Assembly (NCBI GenBank): GCA_050309795.1
Contig: JBNRMW010000006.1
Coordinates: forward strand, 9,534 to 73,533
Direction: 5' to 3'
Source: JBNRMW01 sp050309795
GTDB lineage: Bacteria > Bacillota_I > Bacilli_A > Erysipelotrichales > Erysipelotrichaceae
DNA: 64,000 nucleotides
This document shows, one piece after another, positions 35,163 to 44,504 of the stretch. Under the pieces are notes generated by a model that had not been told where the DNA came from, made no database searches, and saw nothing but the letters and a program-made list of their open reading frames with translations. Numbering within the stretch: the first letter of the stretch is position 1; every line of letters begins with the position of its first letter. The translations under genes and the position numbers were made by a program.

Positions 35163-36500
35163 ATGATTTTAATACAAATGATTTTAATTGCTTTATTAGC
35201 GGTCGTTATTTTTACCTTTATTGGTTATATCCCGGGTACGGATGAAACCTCCGTCTTAATGCCGATCACCTTGGCTTTAGTGTTAACGAATATTGCACCT
35301 ATCTTAATTTTAACTTTTTTTATTGCGGCTATTGTGACGTTGAATTTAACCAATATGATGCCGGCCGCATTAGTTAGTTTACCTGGGGGGGTTTTATCCA
35401 GCCCAACCATTGAGCATACCTTGAAGGTTAAACAAGAACACCAGTCGCCAAAATTAATACGCAAGATTGCGGCGGCCGCCTTTCTTGGGGTTGTGATTAC
35501 GATTCCCCTTTCCTTTTTAATTAGTCAGTTAATTTTACCTTTTGCTAATACAATTAAACCGTATGCTTCTTATTTGTTTTTATTTGGGGCTATCTTTTTA
35601 GCCTTGAATAGTAAAAACAAGGGGTTGTCTTTGGTTTCGATTATTCCCTTGGGGTTGTTGTTTCAGGCATTTCGAGCCCTTTATTGGCACTTTGATATCG
35701 TGTCTTTGGACGCGAATATTACCACTTCCTTTTTCTTAGCCATTACGGTTGGTCCCTTGGTTCATTCCTTAATTCATTTGTTTGATCCACTTCAACGCCA
35801 AGCGTTAACTCGAACTGGTCGTAAATACTTTAAGGTACCGAAAGATGACCAAAAAACTAGCCTGAACCCTTTTAAAATTTTAAGTAAAGAAGAACTTAAG
35901 AATGCTTCTTTAGCCACGGTGATTTCGAATTTTTTGTTTGTGCTCAGTCCGGTAGGATTGATTATTTTATTAGGCGAAAGTTTGGGTAAAAAAACCACTA
36001 AGCAAAGTCAACCGTATCTGACGGTATCGATTATGTCTGCTCTGGCGCAGTCGACGTATTTATCGGGTATTATTATTCCTCTTTTTGCTTTAGGAATTCC
36101 CTTATCGCCCACGGCAATTGGTCCTGGGAGTGCCTTGTTTAATGCTCCACCAATTTATACCTTAGAGAATAATTTGCATTTTCAATTAACAAGTGGCCAA
36201 TTCGTAAGTGCTGTGGTTGTGGGAGCTTTGATTGCTTTAGCAATTACTTACTTTATTATTAGTCGTTATGCTTCAAAAATTACTTCTTTTATTCTTAAAA
36301 AGGTCCCTCATGAAGCGGTATTAGGTCTTTTTGTTGGATTTGTCGTATTATTGTCTTATATGGAGGCTGGGGTTGTGAACGTCTTTGGTGTTTTCATCAT
36401 TAGTTATATTAGTGGCAGTTTAAATAAACTTGGTGTGAATGTTGGGGTACAATTTATGACCTTATATGCGGCTCCTTTCTTATTAGGATGGTTGATGTAA
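35163..36500 (+). CDS. TctA-like (tripartite tricarboxylate transporter family) membrane permease
   Basis: A 445-residue protein with about eleven hydrophobic segments. Two loops resemble the TctA re-entrant motifs: IGYIPGTDETSVLMPITLAL near residue 20 and ALGIPLSPTAIGPGSALF near residue 308. TctA proteins carry carboxylates with a TctB subunit and a periplasmic TctC. No TctC is encoded here. The gene is separated from mvk by only one base, so a link to mevalonate metabolism (for example mevalonate exchange) is possible but is inference from position. Family assignment is from motif resemblance. Confidence 0.65.
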   Translation: MILIQMILIALLAVVIFTFIGYIPGTDETSVLMPITLALVLTNIAPILILTFFIAAIVTLNLTNMMPAALVSLPGGVLSSPTIEHTLKVKQEHQSPKLIRKIAAAAFLGVVITIPLSFLISQLILPFANTIKPYASYLFLFGAIFLALNSKNKGLSLVSIIPLGLLFQAFRALYWHFDIVSLDANITTSFFLAITVGPLVHSLIHLFDPLQRQALTRTGRKYFKVPKDDQKTSLNPFKILSKEELKNASLATVISNFLFVLSPVGLIILLGESLGKKTTKQSQPYLTVSIMSALAQSTYLSGIIIPLFALGIPLSPTAIGPGSALFNAPPIYTLENNLHFQLTSGQFVSAVVVGALIALAITYFIISRYASKITSFILKKVPHEAVLGLFVGFVVLLSYMEAGVVNVFGVFIISYISGSLNKLGVNVGVQFMTLYAAPFLLGWLM

Positions 36501-36501
36501 G

Positions 36502-37425
36502 ATGAGTATTGGTACGGCATACGCAAAAATTATTTTAATGGGAGAACATAGCGTCGTATATGGGTATCCAGCGATTGCGGTTCCTTTTGTTATGGGTAAT
36601 ATTGAAACCAAAATAACTAGTCAACAAGACCAATTATGGATGGATAGTGTTCTCTATCATGGCCCTTTAAATAAGGCTCCTTCTATTTTAGATAACCTGA
36701 ACTTCTTGATTGAGGCATTGTTAAAGTCCATGAATTATTCTCATCGTGATTTGTTGTTCACGATTACCAGTAATATTCCCCCTCAACGAGGGCTAGGTTC
36801 AAGTGCAGCGGTCGCTGTTTCTGTTGTACGGGCGATTTTTAAGTATTTTGAAAAACCTCTAAGCGATCAACAACTGCTCGACTGGGTAGAGGTTGCTGAG
36901 AAAATTGCTCATGGGAATCCAAGTGGACTGGATGCCCGGATTACGACTTCTAAAAAGCCTTTATATTATATTAAAGGACAGCCCTTTGTTCCTTTTGATA
37001 TCACGGGCAAAGCTTATTTAGTAATAGCGGATAGTGGACTTCAAGGTCAAACGAAGCAAGCCGTCCAACATTTAAGTCAATTAATTCAAGAGAATAAGGC
37101 TTTATATCAACCAGCTTTAGCACAACTTGGTCAAGCGGCTCAAGAAAGTTTTGATGCTTTGAATCAACAAGATTTTGAACAATTAGGTTTATTAATGAAT
37201 GAAGCCCACCGACTCTTAAAACTATGTCAAGTAAGTCATCCAAAACTAGACGACCTGGTTGATAAAGCCCGACACGCGGGGGCCTTGGGTGCCAAAATGA
37301 CGGGTGGAGGCATGGGTGGTTGCATCATCGCTTTAGCGAAAGATTATCCACAAGCTCTAGAAATTGAGAAGGCTTTATCCACTTTAGCGGAAACAACCTG
37401 GATTACCGCCCTTAATAATGATTAA
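36502..37425 (+). CDS. mvk: Mevalonate kinase
   Basis: A 307-residue GHMP kinase making 5-phosphomevalonate. Signature parts are AKIILMGEHSVVYGYPAIA (residues 8-26, including the catalytic-site Glu/His region), the ATP-binding RGLGSSAAVAVS (96-107), the catalytic Asp in NPSGLDA near 140, and the C-terminal KMTGGGMGGCIIAL near 263. It is the first of four clustered mevalonate genes and overlaps mvaD by 8 nt. Confidence 0.95.
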   Translation: MSIGTAYAKIILMGEHSVVYGYPAIAVPFVMGNIETKITSQQDQLWMDSVLYHGPLNKAPSILDNLNFLIEALLKSMNYSHRDLLFTITSNIPPQRGLGSSAAVAVSVVRAIFKYFEKPLSDQQLLDWVEVAEKIAHGNPSGLDARITTSKKPLYYIKGQPFVPFDITGKAYLVIADSGLQGQTKQAVQHLSQLIQENKALYQPALAQLGQAAQESFDALNQQDFEQLGLLMNEAHRLLKLCQVSHPKLDDLVDKARHAGALGAKMTGGGMGGCIIALAKDYPQALEIEKALSTLAETTWITALNND

Positions 37426-38377
37426 ATTTAAAGCGCCAGCGAATATTGCGCTCTTAAAATATTGGGGTAAAGCTGATCCTTTATTAAATATACCAACGAC
37501 AAGTACCATTTCCATGACCTTGGATGCGTTATCGACGACCACTTCTGTTGAGCTTGGTACCGATCAGGACGTTTTTTATTTGAATGGTCATCTTCAAAAT
37601 GCTCAAGAAACCAAAAAGGTTTCTGCTTTTGTCGATTTATTTCGCACAAAAGCACAGCGAAAAGATTATGTCCTAATTGACTCACATAATAATTTCCCGA
37701 CAGCTGCTGGACTCGCCTCAAGCGCTTCCGGTTATGCGGCCTTAGCTGGAGCATTGAATTTGTTTTTTGATTTAAACATGGATTTTGATGAATTATCAAC
37801 CTATGCTCGTCGGGGTTCGGGTTCTGCTGCGCGTTCCTTACATGGGGGATTTGTGCTCTGGGAAAAAGGGATAGATCACGAAAGTTCTAAAGCGCATCAA
37901 ATCGATGTTGGGGATTGGGATATTCAAATGATTGTCATTCTCTGTAACCAAAACAAAAAGAAAATAAGTAGCCGCAGACTCATGGAGACAACTAAAAACG
38001 AATCCATCTTTTACGACGCTTGGGTCCAACAAACCAACGCGCTCGTTGACCTAATGAAACAAGCCATTATGGACCATGATTTTTCGTTGGTTGGGACGCT
38101 CGCTCAACAAAATGCGTGGCAGATGCATGGCACCATTTTAGGTAATCGACAACCGTATACCTATTTACAAACCCGTTCCTTTGAAGCGTTGGAAATTCTT
38201 CAAGTCTTAAAGAACCAAGGCATTGAATTGTACGAAACGATGGATGCGGGACCAAATATCAAAGTGTTGGTTCAGCAGAAACATGTTTTTTCTGTGCTTA
38301 CCGCTCTTCAAACACGTTTTAAAGACGATGAACTGATTGTTTGTAAAGTTGGTCCACCTGCTCAGGAGATTTTATGA
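37418..38377 (+). CDS. mvaD: Diphosphomevalonate decarboxylase
   Basis: A 319-residue GHMP-superfamily enzyme that makes isopentenyl diphosphate by ATP-dependent decarboxylation. Typical elements are APANIALLKYWGK (residues 6-18), PTTSTISMTL, the phosphate-binding AAGLASSASGYAAL (96-109), the GSGSAARSL region with the catalytic-site Arg/Ser near 133, and the C-terminal MDAGPNIKVL. It overlaps both neighbours (8 and 4 nt), so translation is coupled. Confidence 0.96.
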   Translation: MIKFKAPANIALLKYWGKADPLLNIPTTSTISMTLDALSTTTSVELGTDQDVFYLNGHLQNAQETKKVSAFVDLFRTKAQRKDYVLIDSHNNFPTAAGLASSASGYAALAGALNLFFDLNMDFDELSTYARRGSGSAARSLHGGFVLWEKGIDHESSKAHQIDVGDWDIQMIVILCNQNKKKISSRRLMETTKNESIFYDAWVQQTNALVDLMKQAIMDHDFSLVGTLAQQNAWQMHGTILGNRQPYTYLQTRSFEALEILQVLKNQGIELYETMDAGPNIKVLVQQKHVFSVLTALQTRFKDDELIVCKVGPPAQEIL

Positions 38378-39447
38378 TTCGGCTTAAAATCCCTGGTAAA
38401 TTGTATTTAGCGGGTGAATACGGTGTGTTGTATCCTGGTGTTCCGGCCCTTATTTTTTCGGTCGATCGTTTTATGCATCTTTCTTTTTCCTTTCGCGAAG
38501 AGTTTGGAACTATTCAAGATAATCAATTGCCTCCGATTGTCTGGCGTCGCGATTCGTTGGTGAATACCTTTGGTCATGACGATTATTTTGAGGTTCTCTT
38601 TGCTTGTATTGGCATCGTTGATCGCTATCTCTTGGCCCTGAACCAACCATTAAGATATGTGGATATTTTAGTTCAAACACAATTAAAAGAGAACGAAACA
38701 AAATTAGGTCTAGGGTCCAGTGCTGCCATTTCAGTTGGCATCATTAAAGGACTCCTTCGTTTGTACAACCTCCCTTACACCCCATTGCTGGTTTACAAGT
38801 TGGCGGTTTTAGCGCATGTCGAGTTGGGCTTAGAGGGTTCCTTTGGGGATATCGCCTCTTGTAGTTTTACCGGTTTAATTAAGTATACCGCCGTTGACCG
38901 TTACTGGTTACAGTCAATCGCGAAAGTAACTCCTTTACTAGAGCTATTAGAGAAAGAGTGGCCGTTGTTATCGATTGAGCCCTTACCAGAGCTAGACTTT
39001 ATGAATTACTTGATCGGTTGGACGCAAACGTCTGCCTCAACACAAGAAATGGTTAAGAAACTTCAATCCTCAACTTTATCCAGTGATTTTGAAGAAGCTT
39101 TTCAAGAAGACATCAAACAGGTGGTCAATCAATTGGTTTTGAGTATTCAAACGAAAGACGGCCCTTTATTCCAAGCAGCAATCGTTAAGAATCGACAAAT
39201 ATTACAATCTCTAGCTCAACATTCGGGTTTAACCATTGAAACGAAAGACTTAAGCAACTTGATTAATCTTGCTTTAGATTATGGGGGCGTGGCGAAGTCT
39301 TCGGGAGCCGGTGGCGGAGATTGTGGGCTTGCTTTTTTTAGAAAAGACCTACCATTACAACCCGTAATCAACGCTTGGAATTCATCAAATATCCAAGTTT
39401 TACCATTAACCATTTACCAGGAGGAAAATCATGTCCCGCAAGGATGA
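38374..39447 (+). CDS. Phosphomevalonate kinase
   Basis: A 357-residue GHMP kinase of the bacterial phosphomevalonate kinase type. It shows IPGKLYLAGEYGVLYPG (residues 6-22), the ATP loop KLGLGSSAAISVG (110-122), a GSFGDIASCSF motif near 165 and the C-terminal KSSGAGGGDCGLAFF near 315. This sequence converts 5-phosphomevalonate to the diphosphate that MvaD uses. It overlaps fni by 17 nt. Confidence 0.94.
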   Translation: MIRLKIPGKLYLAGEYGVLYPGVPALIFSVDRFMHLSFSFREEFGTIQDNQLPPIVWRRDSLVNTFGHDDYFEVLFACIGIVDRYLLALNQPLRYVDILVQTQLKENETKLGLGSSAAISVGIIKGLLRLYNLPYTPLLVYKLAVLAHVELGLEGSFGDIASCSFTGLIKYTAVDRYWLQSIAKVTPLLELLEKEWPLLSIEPLPELDFMNYLIGWTQTSASTQEMVKKLQSSTLSSDFEEAFQEDIKQVVNQLVLSIQTKDGPLFQAAIVKNRQILQSLAQHSGLTIETKDLSNLINLALDYGGVAKSSGAGGGDCGLAFFRKDLPLQPVINAWNSSNIQVLPLTIYQEENHVPQG

Positions 39448-40405
39448 ACATATTCAACTCGCTTTAAAACAAGCGGTTTCGACAAACGACTTTGATAAAA
39501 TGAGGCTGGTCCATCATAGTTTAGGGGCAGTTGATATTGATTCGATTGATTATCAAACAACCCTTGGTTCCCTTCATTTACAACATCCTTTTTATATTAA
39601 TGCGATGACTGGTGGTAGCGATTTTACAAAAAAGATAAATCGTGATTTAGCTCTTGTCGCCAAGGAAACTGGATTGTTGATGGCCGTTGGTTCGATGAGT
39701 GCTGCTTTTCGAGATCCGACGTCGATGGACTCCTTTAAAATTGTTCGTGAAATGAATCCGCAAGGTCTTGTTTTAGCGAATTTAAATCTCAATTATTCTC
39801 TTGAACAAGCCATAGAGGCGATGTCCATCATGGAGGCAGATGGGATACAATTCCATCTCAATAGTCCTCAAGAAATCACGATGCCAGAAGGGGATCGTCA
39901 TTTTGAACACTGGCCTCAACGCATCCAGCAAATGAATACATTGAACACCACAGTCATAATTAAAGAAGTTGGGTTTGGTATGAGCGCGAAAACGATTCAA
40001 CAGTTAATTGATTTAGATACGAAAATTATTGATGTTTCTGGCAAAGGGGGGACTAATTTCATTGAGATTGAAAGCGCCCGCCACCACCATCAATATGATT
40101 ACTTAAGCCAATGGGGCCAAAGTACTCTTGAATCTTTACTTCATGCTCAACCTTTTCTAGATCAAGCCACGATTATTGCTTCTGGTGGTATACGTCATCC
40201 CTTAGATGTGGTTAAGTCGCTGGTTTTGGGTGCTCAAGCCGTTGGAGTTTCAAAAATCTTCTTGTCTTCAATCATAAATCGTGGTGTAGACGAAACGATT
40301 CAGATGATTCTTCAATGGCAAAGAGATATTAAGTATCTCATGGCTTTAGTTGGTGCCCGTAATCTTAAAGAACTAAAAAACGTTGATTACCTTTTAAATT
40401 CATAA
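39431..40405 (+). CDS. fni: Type 2 isopentenyl-diphosphate delta-isomerase
   Basis: A 324-residue FMN/NAD(P)H-dependent enzyme that interconverts IPP and DMAPP. It has the family start SRKDEHIQLAL, the NAMTGGS flavin-site motif near residue 56, KEVGFGMS near 178, DVSGKGGTNFIEIE near 200 and a C-terminal ASGGIRHPLDVVKSLVLGA motif (near 255). AGGAG lies seven bases before the ATG, within the pmk end. With mvk, mvaD and pmk it completes the lower mevalonate pathway in one operon; HMG-CoA synthase and reductase are not in the window. Confidence 0.96.
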   Translation: MSRKDEHIQLALKQAVSTNDFDKMRLVHHSLGAVDIDSIDYQTTLGSLHLQHPFYINAMTGGSDFTKKINRDLALVAKETGLLMAVGSMSAAFRDPTSMDSFKIVREMNPQGLVLANLNLNYSLEQAIEAMSIMEADGIQFHLNSPQEITMPEGDRHFEHWPQRIQQMNTLNTTVIIKEVGFGMSAKTIQQLIDLDTKIIDVSGKGGTNFIEIESARHHHQYDYLSQWGQSTLESLLHAQPFLDQATIIASGGIRHPLDVVKSLVLGAQAVGVSKIFLSSIINRGVDETIQMILQWQRDIKYLMALVGARNLKELKNVDYLLNS

Positions 40406-40424
40406 TTATAAAACAACCAATCTA

Positions 40425-40542
40425 ATGATATGAACCCCTTTCTTGGTTGTCCAAGCTTTGGGATTCATATCAGTCTTCCTTCTTGTTTTTAATCTTCAGT
40501 CAATTGGCTTTCATTGACAGTCAACTTTGAATAATAGATAAT
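40425..40542 (+). promoter_or_regulatory. Promoter and repeat-rich control region of the ABC exporter operon
   Basis: A TTGACA (40514-40519) with a 17-bp spacer and GATAAT (40537-40542) forms a good promoter 27 bases before the exporter ATG. CAGTCAA occurs twice (40497-40503 and 40518-40524), 21 bp apart, and an inverted CAGTCAAT/ATTGACAG pair overlaps the -35, so a repressor operator is likely. Farther upstream an imperfect hairpin (GATATGAACCC ... GGGATTCATATC, about 40427-40472) may be the end of the mevalonate transcript or an upstream regulatory structure. Confidence 0.55.
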
Positions 40543-40568
40543 TACAAAGTTAAGAAGGAGGATTTTAA

Positions 40569-42326
40569 ATGCGTGTTTTAAAAGAACTAATGTGGTTTTT
40601 TAAACAAGAAAAGAAGTCCTATTTTTGGGGACTCTTGTCTTTATTATTAATTTCTTTAATCAGTCTAATTCCTCCAAAGTTGTTAGGATATATGATCGAT
40701 GTCATGGAAGCTCAAACAATGACGCCCCAATTATTAATGTTGGGTATTGGTGGGTTTATCTTAATAGCTTTAATGATGTATGGTTTACGTTATATATGGC
40801 GTATTTTTATTTTTGGTACGTCCTTTAAATTGGAGAACTCTCTACGAGATACCATTTTTAAACATTTAACGCGATTATCAAGCAGTTTCTTTCAAGAACG
40901 GCGGGCAGGAGAGCTGATGGCCTTAGCCACTCATGACTTAAATTCGGTACAGGCAGTCGCTGGACGAGGGGTTCTACAAATGTTTGACTCCGTGTTTTCT
41001 GGTGTTTCCGTTTTATTAGCGATGTTTTTGACGATTTCTTGGAAATTAACATTAATCGCTGTTTTACCGATGCCTTTGTTAATCATTGCATCTCAGTATT
41101 TATCAAAAAAACTTCATAAAACGTTTCATGTTGCTCAAGAAGCCTTTTCAGATATGAATAATCGCGTCCTAGAGAACATCAATGGCATTAAAGTTACTAA
41201 AACCTTTGGCCAAGAGGTTCCTGAAATTAATCGTTTTAAAGGAATTGCGACAGACGTGTATCAAAAAAACTTAGCCGTTACTCGCTACGATGCCCTTTTT
41301 GATCCTGTCATTATTGTTATTTCAACCTTATGTATCTTCTTGACATTAATTGCTGGTAGTTATTTTGTTATGAACAATGAAATCAGTACCGGCGATTTAG
41401 CAACAATTATTAATTATATCTATCAACTCAACTGGCCAATGATGGCGATTGGTTTTATGTACAACACGATGAACCGCGGATTAGTGTCTTATGAACGTAT
41501 TAATGAACTTCTAAAAGAAGAACCAGAAATCGTCAACTTAGAAAAACACCAATATGAAATACCAAAAGGTGATATTTCCTTTGACATTCAATATTTCCAA
41601 TATCCAGGTCAGCAAGAAGAGAAGTCCGTTAATCTTGAAAATGTTTCGTTCTATCTTAAAGCTGGTGAAACCTTAGGAATCGTTGGGAAGACCGGTTCGG
41701 GAAAGTCTACCATTATTCGATTATTATTACGTGAGTTTGATGATTTTGATGGATTGATTTCTTTTGGTAAGAAGCACGCCAAAGAATATAACCTCTATGC
41801 TTATCGAGACGCTTTTGGTTATGTACCCCAAGATCCATTTTTGTTTTCAATGAGTATTGAAGACAATATCCGATTTGGTAAGCCCGACGCCAGTATTGAA
41901 GAAGTTCACCAAGCCGCTAAACTAGCTGATGTTCATGACGATATTATGGGCTTTGAATTACAATATGAAACGATTATTGGTGAACGGGGCGTTTCGCTGT
42001 CTGGTGGCCAAAAACAACGGGTCGCTATGGCTCGCGCTATATTGTTAAATCCTGAATGTTTGATTTTAGATGATGCTCTATCTGCGGTTGATGCGAAGAC
42101 GGAAGAAATTATTCTTCACAATTTACGCGACATACGCCAAGACAAAACCACCATCATTGTTGCTCATCGGTTTTCCGCCTTAAAACATGCACATCATATT
42201 TTGGTTTTAGATCACGGAAAGGTTATTGAGGAAGGTCCTCATGACGCACTGGTGGATTTACAAGGATGGTATGCACAAATTTATAAATTACAGGAAAATA
42301 TTCCCCAGGAGGTCGCTCATGTCTGA
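40569..42326 (+). CDS. Heterodimeric ABC exporter subunit with the degenerate ATP site (YheI/LmrC-type)
   Basis: A 585-residue half-exporter: six-helix membrane domain (residues ~15-310) and ATPase domain (~335-575). Walker A GKTGSGKS is at 373-380, the Q-loop at YVPQDPF, the signature LSGGQ at 477-481, and the switch His at 533. The residue after Walker B is Asp502 (LILDD), replacing the catalytic Glu. Such a substitution marks the degenerate site of heterodimeric exporters such as BmrC/BmrD and TM287/288. Its partner is the next gene, overlapping by 8 nt. Substrates are probably drugs or lipids but cannot be determined. Confidence 0.93.
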   Translation: MRVLKELMWFFKQEKKSYFWGLLSLLLISLISLIPPKLLGYMIDVMEAQTMTPQLLMLGIGGFILIALMMYGLRYIWRIFIFGTSFKLENSLRDTIFKHLTRLSSSFFQERRAGELMALATHDLNSVQAVAGRGVLQMFDSVFSGVSVLLAMFLTISWKLTLIAVLPMPLLIIASQYLSKKLHKTFHVAQEAFSDMNNRVLENINGIKVTKTFGQEVPEINRFKGIATDVYQKNLAVTRYDALFDPVIIVISTLCIFLTLIAGSYFVMNNEISTGDLATIINYIYQLNWPMMAIGFMYNTMNRGLVSYERINELLKEEPEIVNLEKHQYEIPKGDISFDIQYFQYPGQQEEKSVNLENVSFYLKAGETLGIVGKTGSGKSTIIRLLLREFDDFDGLISFGKKHAKEYNLYAYRDAFGYVPQDPFLFSMSIEDNIRFGKPDASIEEVHQAAKLADVHDDIMGFELQYETIIGERGVSLSGGQKQRVAMARAILLNPECLILDDALSAVDAKTEEIILHNLRDIRQDKTTIIVAHRFSALKHAHHILVLDHGKVIEEGPHDALVDLQGWYAQIYKLQENIPQEVAHV

Positions 42327-44103
42327 TCATTATGAAAAAGAATATGTATTAGATCGTAAAACCCAAATTGCGACGTTAAAAAGACTCCTAAGCTATATTC
42401 GACCGCTGTGGCGCAAACTCAGTATTGCGGTGGTTTTTCTGCTCGTAGCTACTTCGACCGACTTATATCGACCCATTGTTATTAAAGATTTAATTGATTT
42501 CGTAGTTTCTTCACAAACCGTTGAAATGTCGATTATATTACAGCTGGCCTTCTTGTATTTGGGTGTTTCTGTTATCAGTGCCTTTTTTAGGTATTTGTAT
42601 GTCTACCATTTTTATGCGATTGGTAATCAGATTACTCAATTAATTCGTTTAGAATTGTTTGAAAAGCTTCAAACTATGGGTATGAGGTATTTTGACCAAA
42701 CGCCTGCGGGTTCGATTGTCTCGCGGGTTACCAACGATACCGATTCAATTCAAGAAATGCTTGTTTCGGTTATCTCTTCTGTTTTTAGTTCCGTTATTAT
42801 GGTTGTTGCGGTGTTGATTGCGATGTTTATTTTTAATCCAATCCTTGCTTTAATTTCTTTGATTTTTGTACCAATTGCGGTGTTTGTAGTCTTTCTTTAT
42901 CAAAAGAAGTCTACCAAATCGTATCAAAAAGCCCGATCGACCATGAGTCGTTTAAACACTAAATTAGCTGAGTCGATTGCTGGGATGTCCATCATTCAGG
43001 TATTCAACCAACAGAAGCGGATGATTCGTGAATTTGAAGAGACCAATCAAGACTATTATGATGCTCGTATGGCTAATTTACGATTGGATGGCATTTTATT
43101 GTATCCCATTATTCATTTATTGACGTCTTTAACCATTGCGACGATTTTACTCTATTTTGGAATTTTATCTTTAAACTCTGTGGTAACCGCGGGAATGGTT
43201 TTAATGTTTGTTGATTATGTGTATATGCTCTATGATCCAATGTTTATGATTATGGATCGTTTGGCAATTTTTCAACAAGCCATTGTTTCTTCGAGCCGGG
43301 TCTTTACGATTTTAGATCACCAAGAAATTACGCCACAACAACATCCAGATGCCCAACAAACGATTGAAGAAGCTTCCATTGAATTCAAAAACGTGACCTT
43401 CTCCTACGATCAACGAAACGATGTTTTAAAAGATATCTCGTTCAAAGTTGAACCTGGTCAAACCGTGGCATTAGTTGGACATACGGGATCGGGCAAATCG
43501 TCCATTATTAATGTGATGATGCGCTTTTATGAATTTTATCAAGGAGATGTTTTAATCGATGGGAAATCCATTCGAGAATTTCCAATTGAAGAATTACGTT
43601 CAAAAATGAGCCTTGTTCTCCAAGATCCTTTTATCTATTATGGAACGATTAAAGACAATATCCGCTTACTAAATGACGATATCAGTGATGAAGAGGTCAT
43701 TGAAGCGGCCCAATTTGTTCAAGCCGATACCTTTATAAACGAATTACCGGACACCTATGATCACCAAGTCGTGGAACGTGGAGCCAGTTTTTCTAGCGGT
43801 CAAAAACAGCTCTTAGCCTTTGCACGAACCATTGTCACCCAGCCAAAGATACTCATTCTAGACGAGGCAACAGCAAACATTGATACGGAGACTGAAACTT
43901 TGATTCAACAAGGGCTTAAGAAAATGACTCAAGGTAGAACCACGATTGCGATTGCTCATCGACTATCGACCATCATGGACGCCGATCAAATTTTAGTTTT
44001 AGAAGCTGGCCGTATTATTGAACGCGGTACACATGAACAATTGATTGAAAAACAAGGGGTTTATCAACAAATGTATCAACTTCAAAAGCTCAATCAAGGT
44101 TAA
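42319..44103 (+). CDS. Heterodimeric ABC exporter subunit with the consensus catalytic Glu (YheH/LmrD-type)
   Basis: A 594-residue half-exporter starting at ATG 42319 behind AGGAGG; a longer frame exists upstream inside the first subunit but is not used. The membrane domain covers ~35-330 and the ATPase ~350-590. Walker A GHTGSGKS is at 387-394, Walker B ends with the catalytic Glu516 (LILDE), and the switch His is 547. Its signature is FSSGQ (491-495) instead of LSGGQ. In the dimer this weak signature would face the degenerate Walker B of the partner, giving one active and one inactive ATP site. Confidence 0.94.
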   Translation: MSDHYEKEYVLDRKTQIATLKRLLSYIRPLWRKLSIAVVFLLVATSTDLYRPIVIKDLIDFVVSSQTVEMSIILQLAFLYLGVSVISAFFRYLYVYHFYAIGNQITQLIRLELFEKLQTMGMRYFDQTPAGSIVSRVTNDTDSIQEMLVSVISSVFSSVIMVVAVLIAMFIFNPILALISLIFVPIAVFVVFLYQKKSTKSYQKARSTMSRLNTKLAESIAGMSIIQVFNQQKRMIREFEETNQDYYDARMANLRLDGILLYPIIHLLTSLTIATILLYFGILSLNSVVTAGMVLMFVDYVYMLYDPMFMIMDRLAIFQQAIVSSSRVFTILDHQEITPQQHPDAQQTIEEASIEFKNVTFSYDQRNDVLKDISFKVEPGQTVALVGHTGSGKSSIINVMMRFYEFYQGDVLIDGKSIREFPIEELRSKMSLVLQDPFIYYGTIKDNIRLLNDDISDEEVIEAAQFVQADTFINELPDTYDHQVVERGASFSSGQKQLLAFARTIVTQPKILILDEATANIDTETETLIQQGLKKMTQGRTTIAIAHRLSTIMDADQILVLEAGRIIERGTHEQLIEKQGVYQQMYQLQKLNQG

Positions 44104-44135
44104 TTGATTTTTGTTATCTTTTTCGTTTTTTTCAT

Positions 44136-44425
44136 TGTGGATAACTAATATTTTATTCACATATTCTCCACAATCCCCAAATGCTAGTTTTCCACAAGTG
44201 TTGATTGTTGGGGAAATCTTCTAAGAGCCACTATTTAGTGGTTTTTATTTTTCTCATATTCCCCAATGATGTGTTAAAAACTTGTAAATTTTCCACAAGT
44301 TTTCACAATTAATTTCCCACAGTGTTTTTTCCACAAATACTCCACAAAATAAAGATGTGGAAAAGTGTGGAAAACTCGTTATAATAAGACTACTAGCGAG
44401 GTTTTCTTTTTTAAATTGTGGAAAA
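44136..44425. other. oriC, upstream DnaA-box cluster
   Basis: This 400-bp AT-rich gap before dnaA contains one perfect DnaA box, TGTGGATAA (44136-44144), and several one-mismatch boxes: TTCTCCACA 44164-44172, TTTTCCACA 44188-44196, 44289-44297 and 44327-44335, and TGTGGAAAA 44356-44364, 44366-44374 and 44417-44425. Weaker copies lie at 44313-44321 and 44338-44346. The TTTTCCACA variant dominates over the consensus TTATCCACA. The pair at 44356-44374 is spaced 10 bp, one helical turn. Cluster, dnaA and dnaN together identify the replication origin. Confidence 0.92.
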
Positions 44426-44447
44426 CTTATTTTTTTCTATTTTTTAA

Positions 44448-44475
44448 TTGGAAATTTCCTAATTTATTGTATATT
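44448..44475 (+). promoter_or_regulatory. Putative dnaA promoter
   Basis: TTGGAA and TATATT with a 16-bp spacer lie 30 bases before the dnaA ATG, next to the last upstream DnaA box (44417-44425). DnaA could therefore repress its own gene. Confidence 0.55.
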
Positions 44476-44504
44476 ATAGTGAGTACAAGTAAGGAGTTAT
44501 AAGA

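Noticed and set aside
28200..44135. Mobile element carrying the block between rpmH and dnaA
   Set aside because: No transposase, integrase, terminal inverted repeats or tRNA target duplication is visible at the block ends.
44376..44400. DnaA-trio (TAG-TAG) on the minus strand of the upstream cluster
   Set aside because: Only two triplets and too far from the nearest box; the downstream TAA run fits better.
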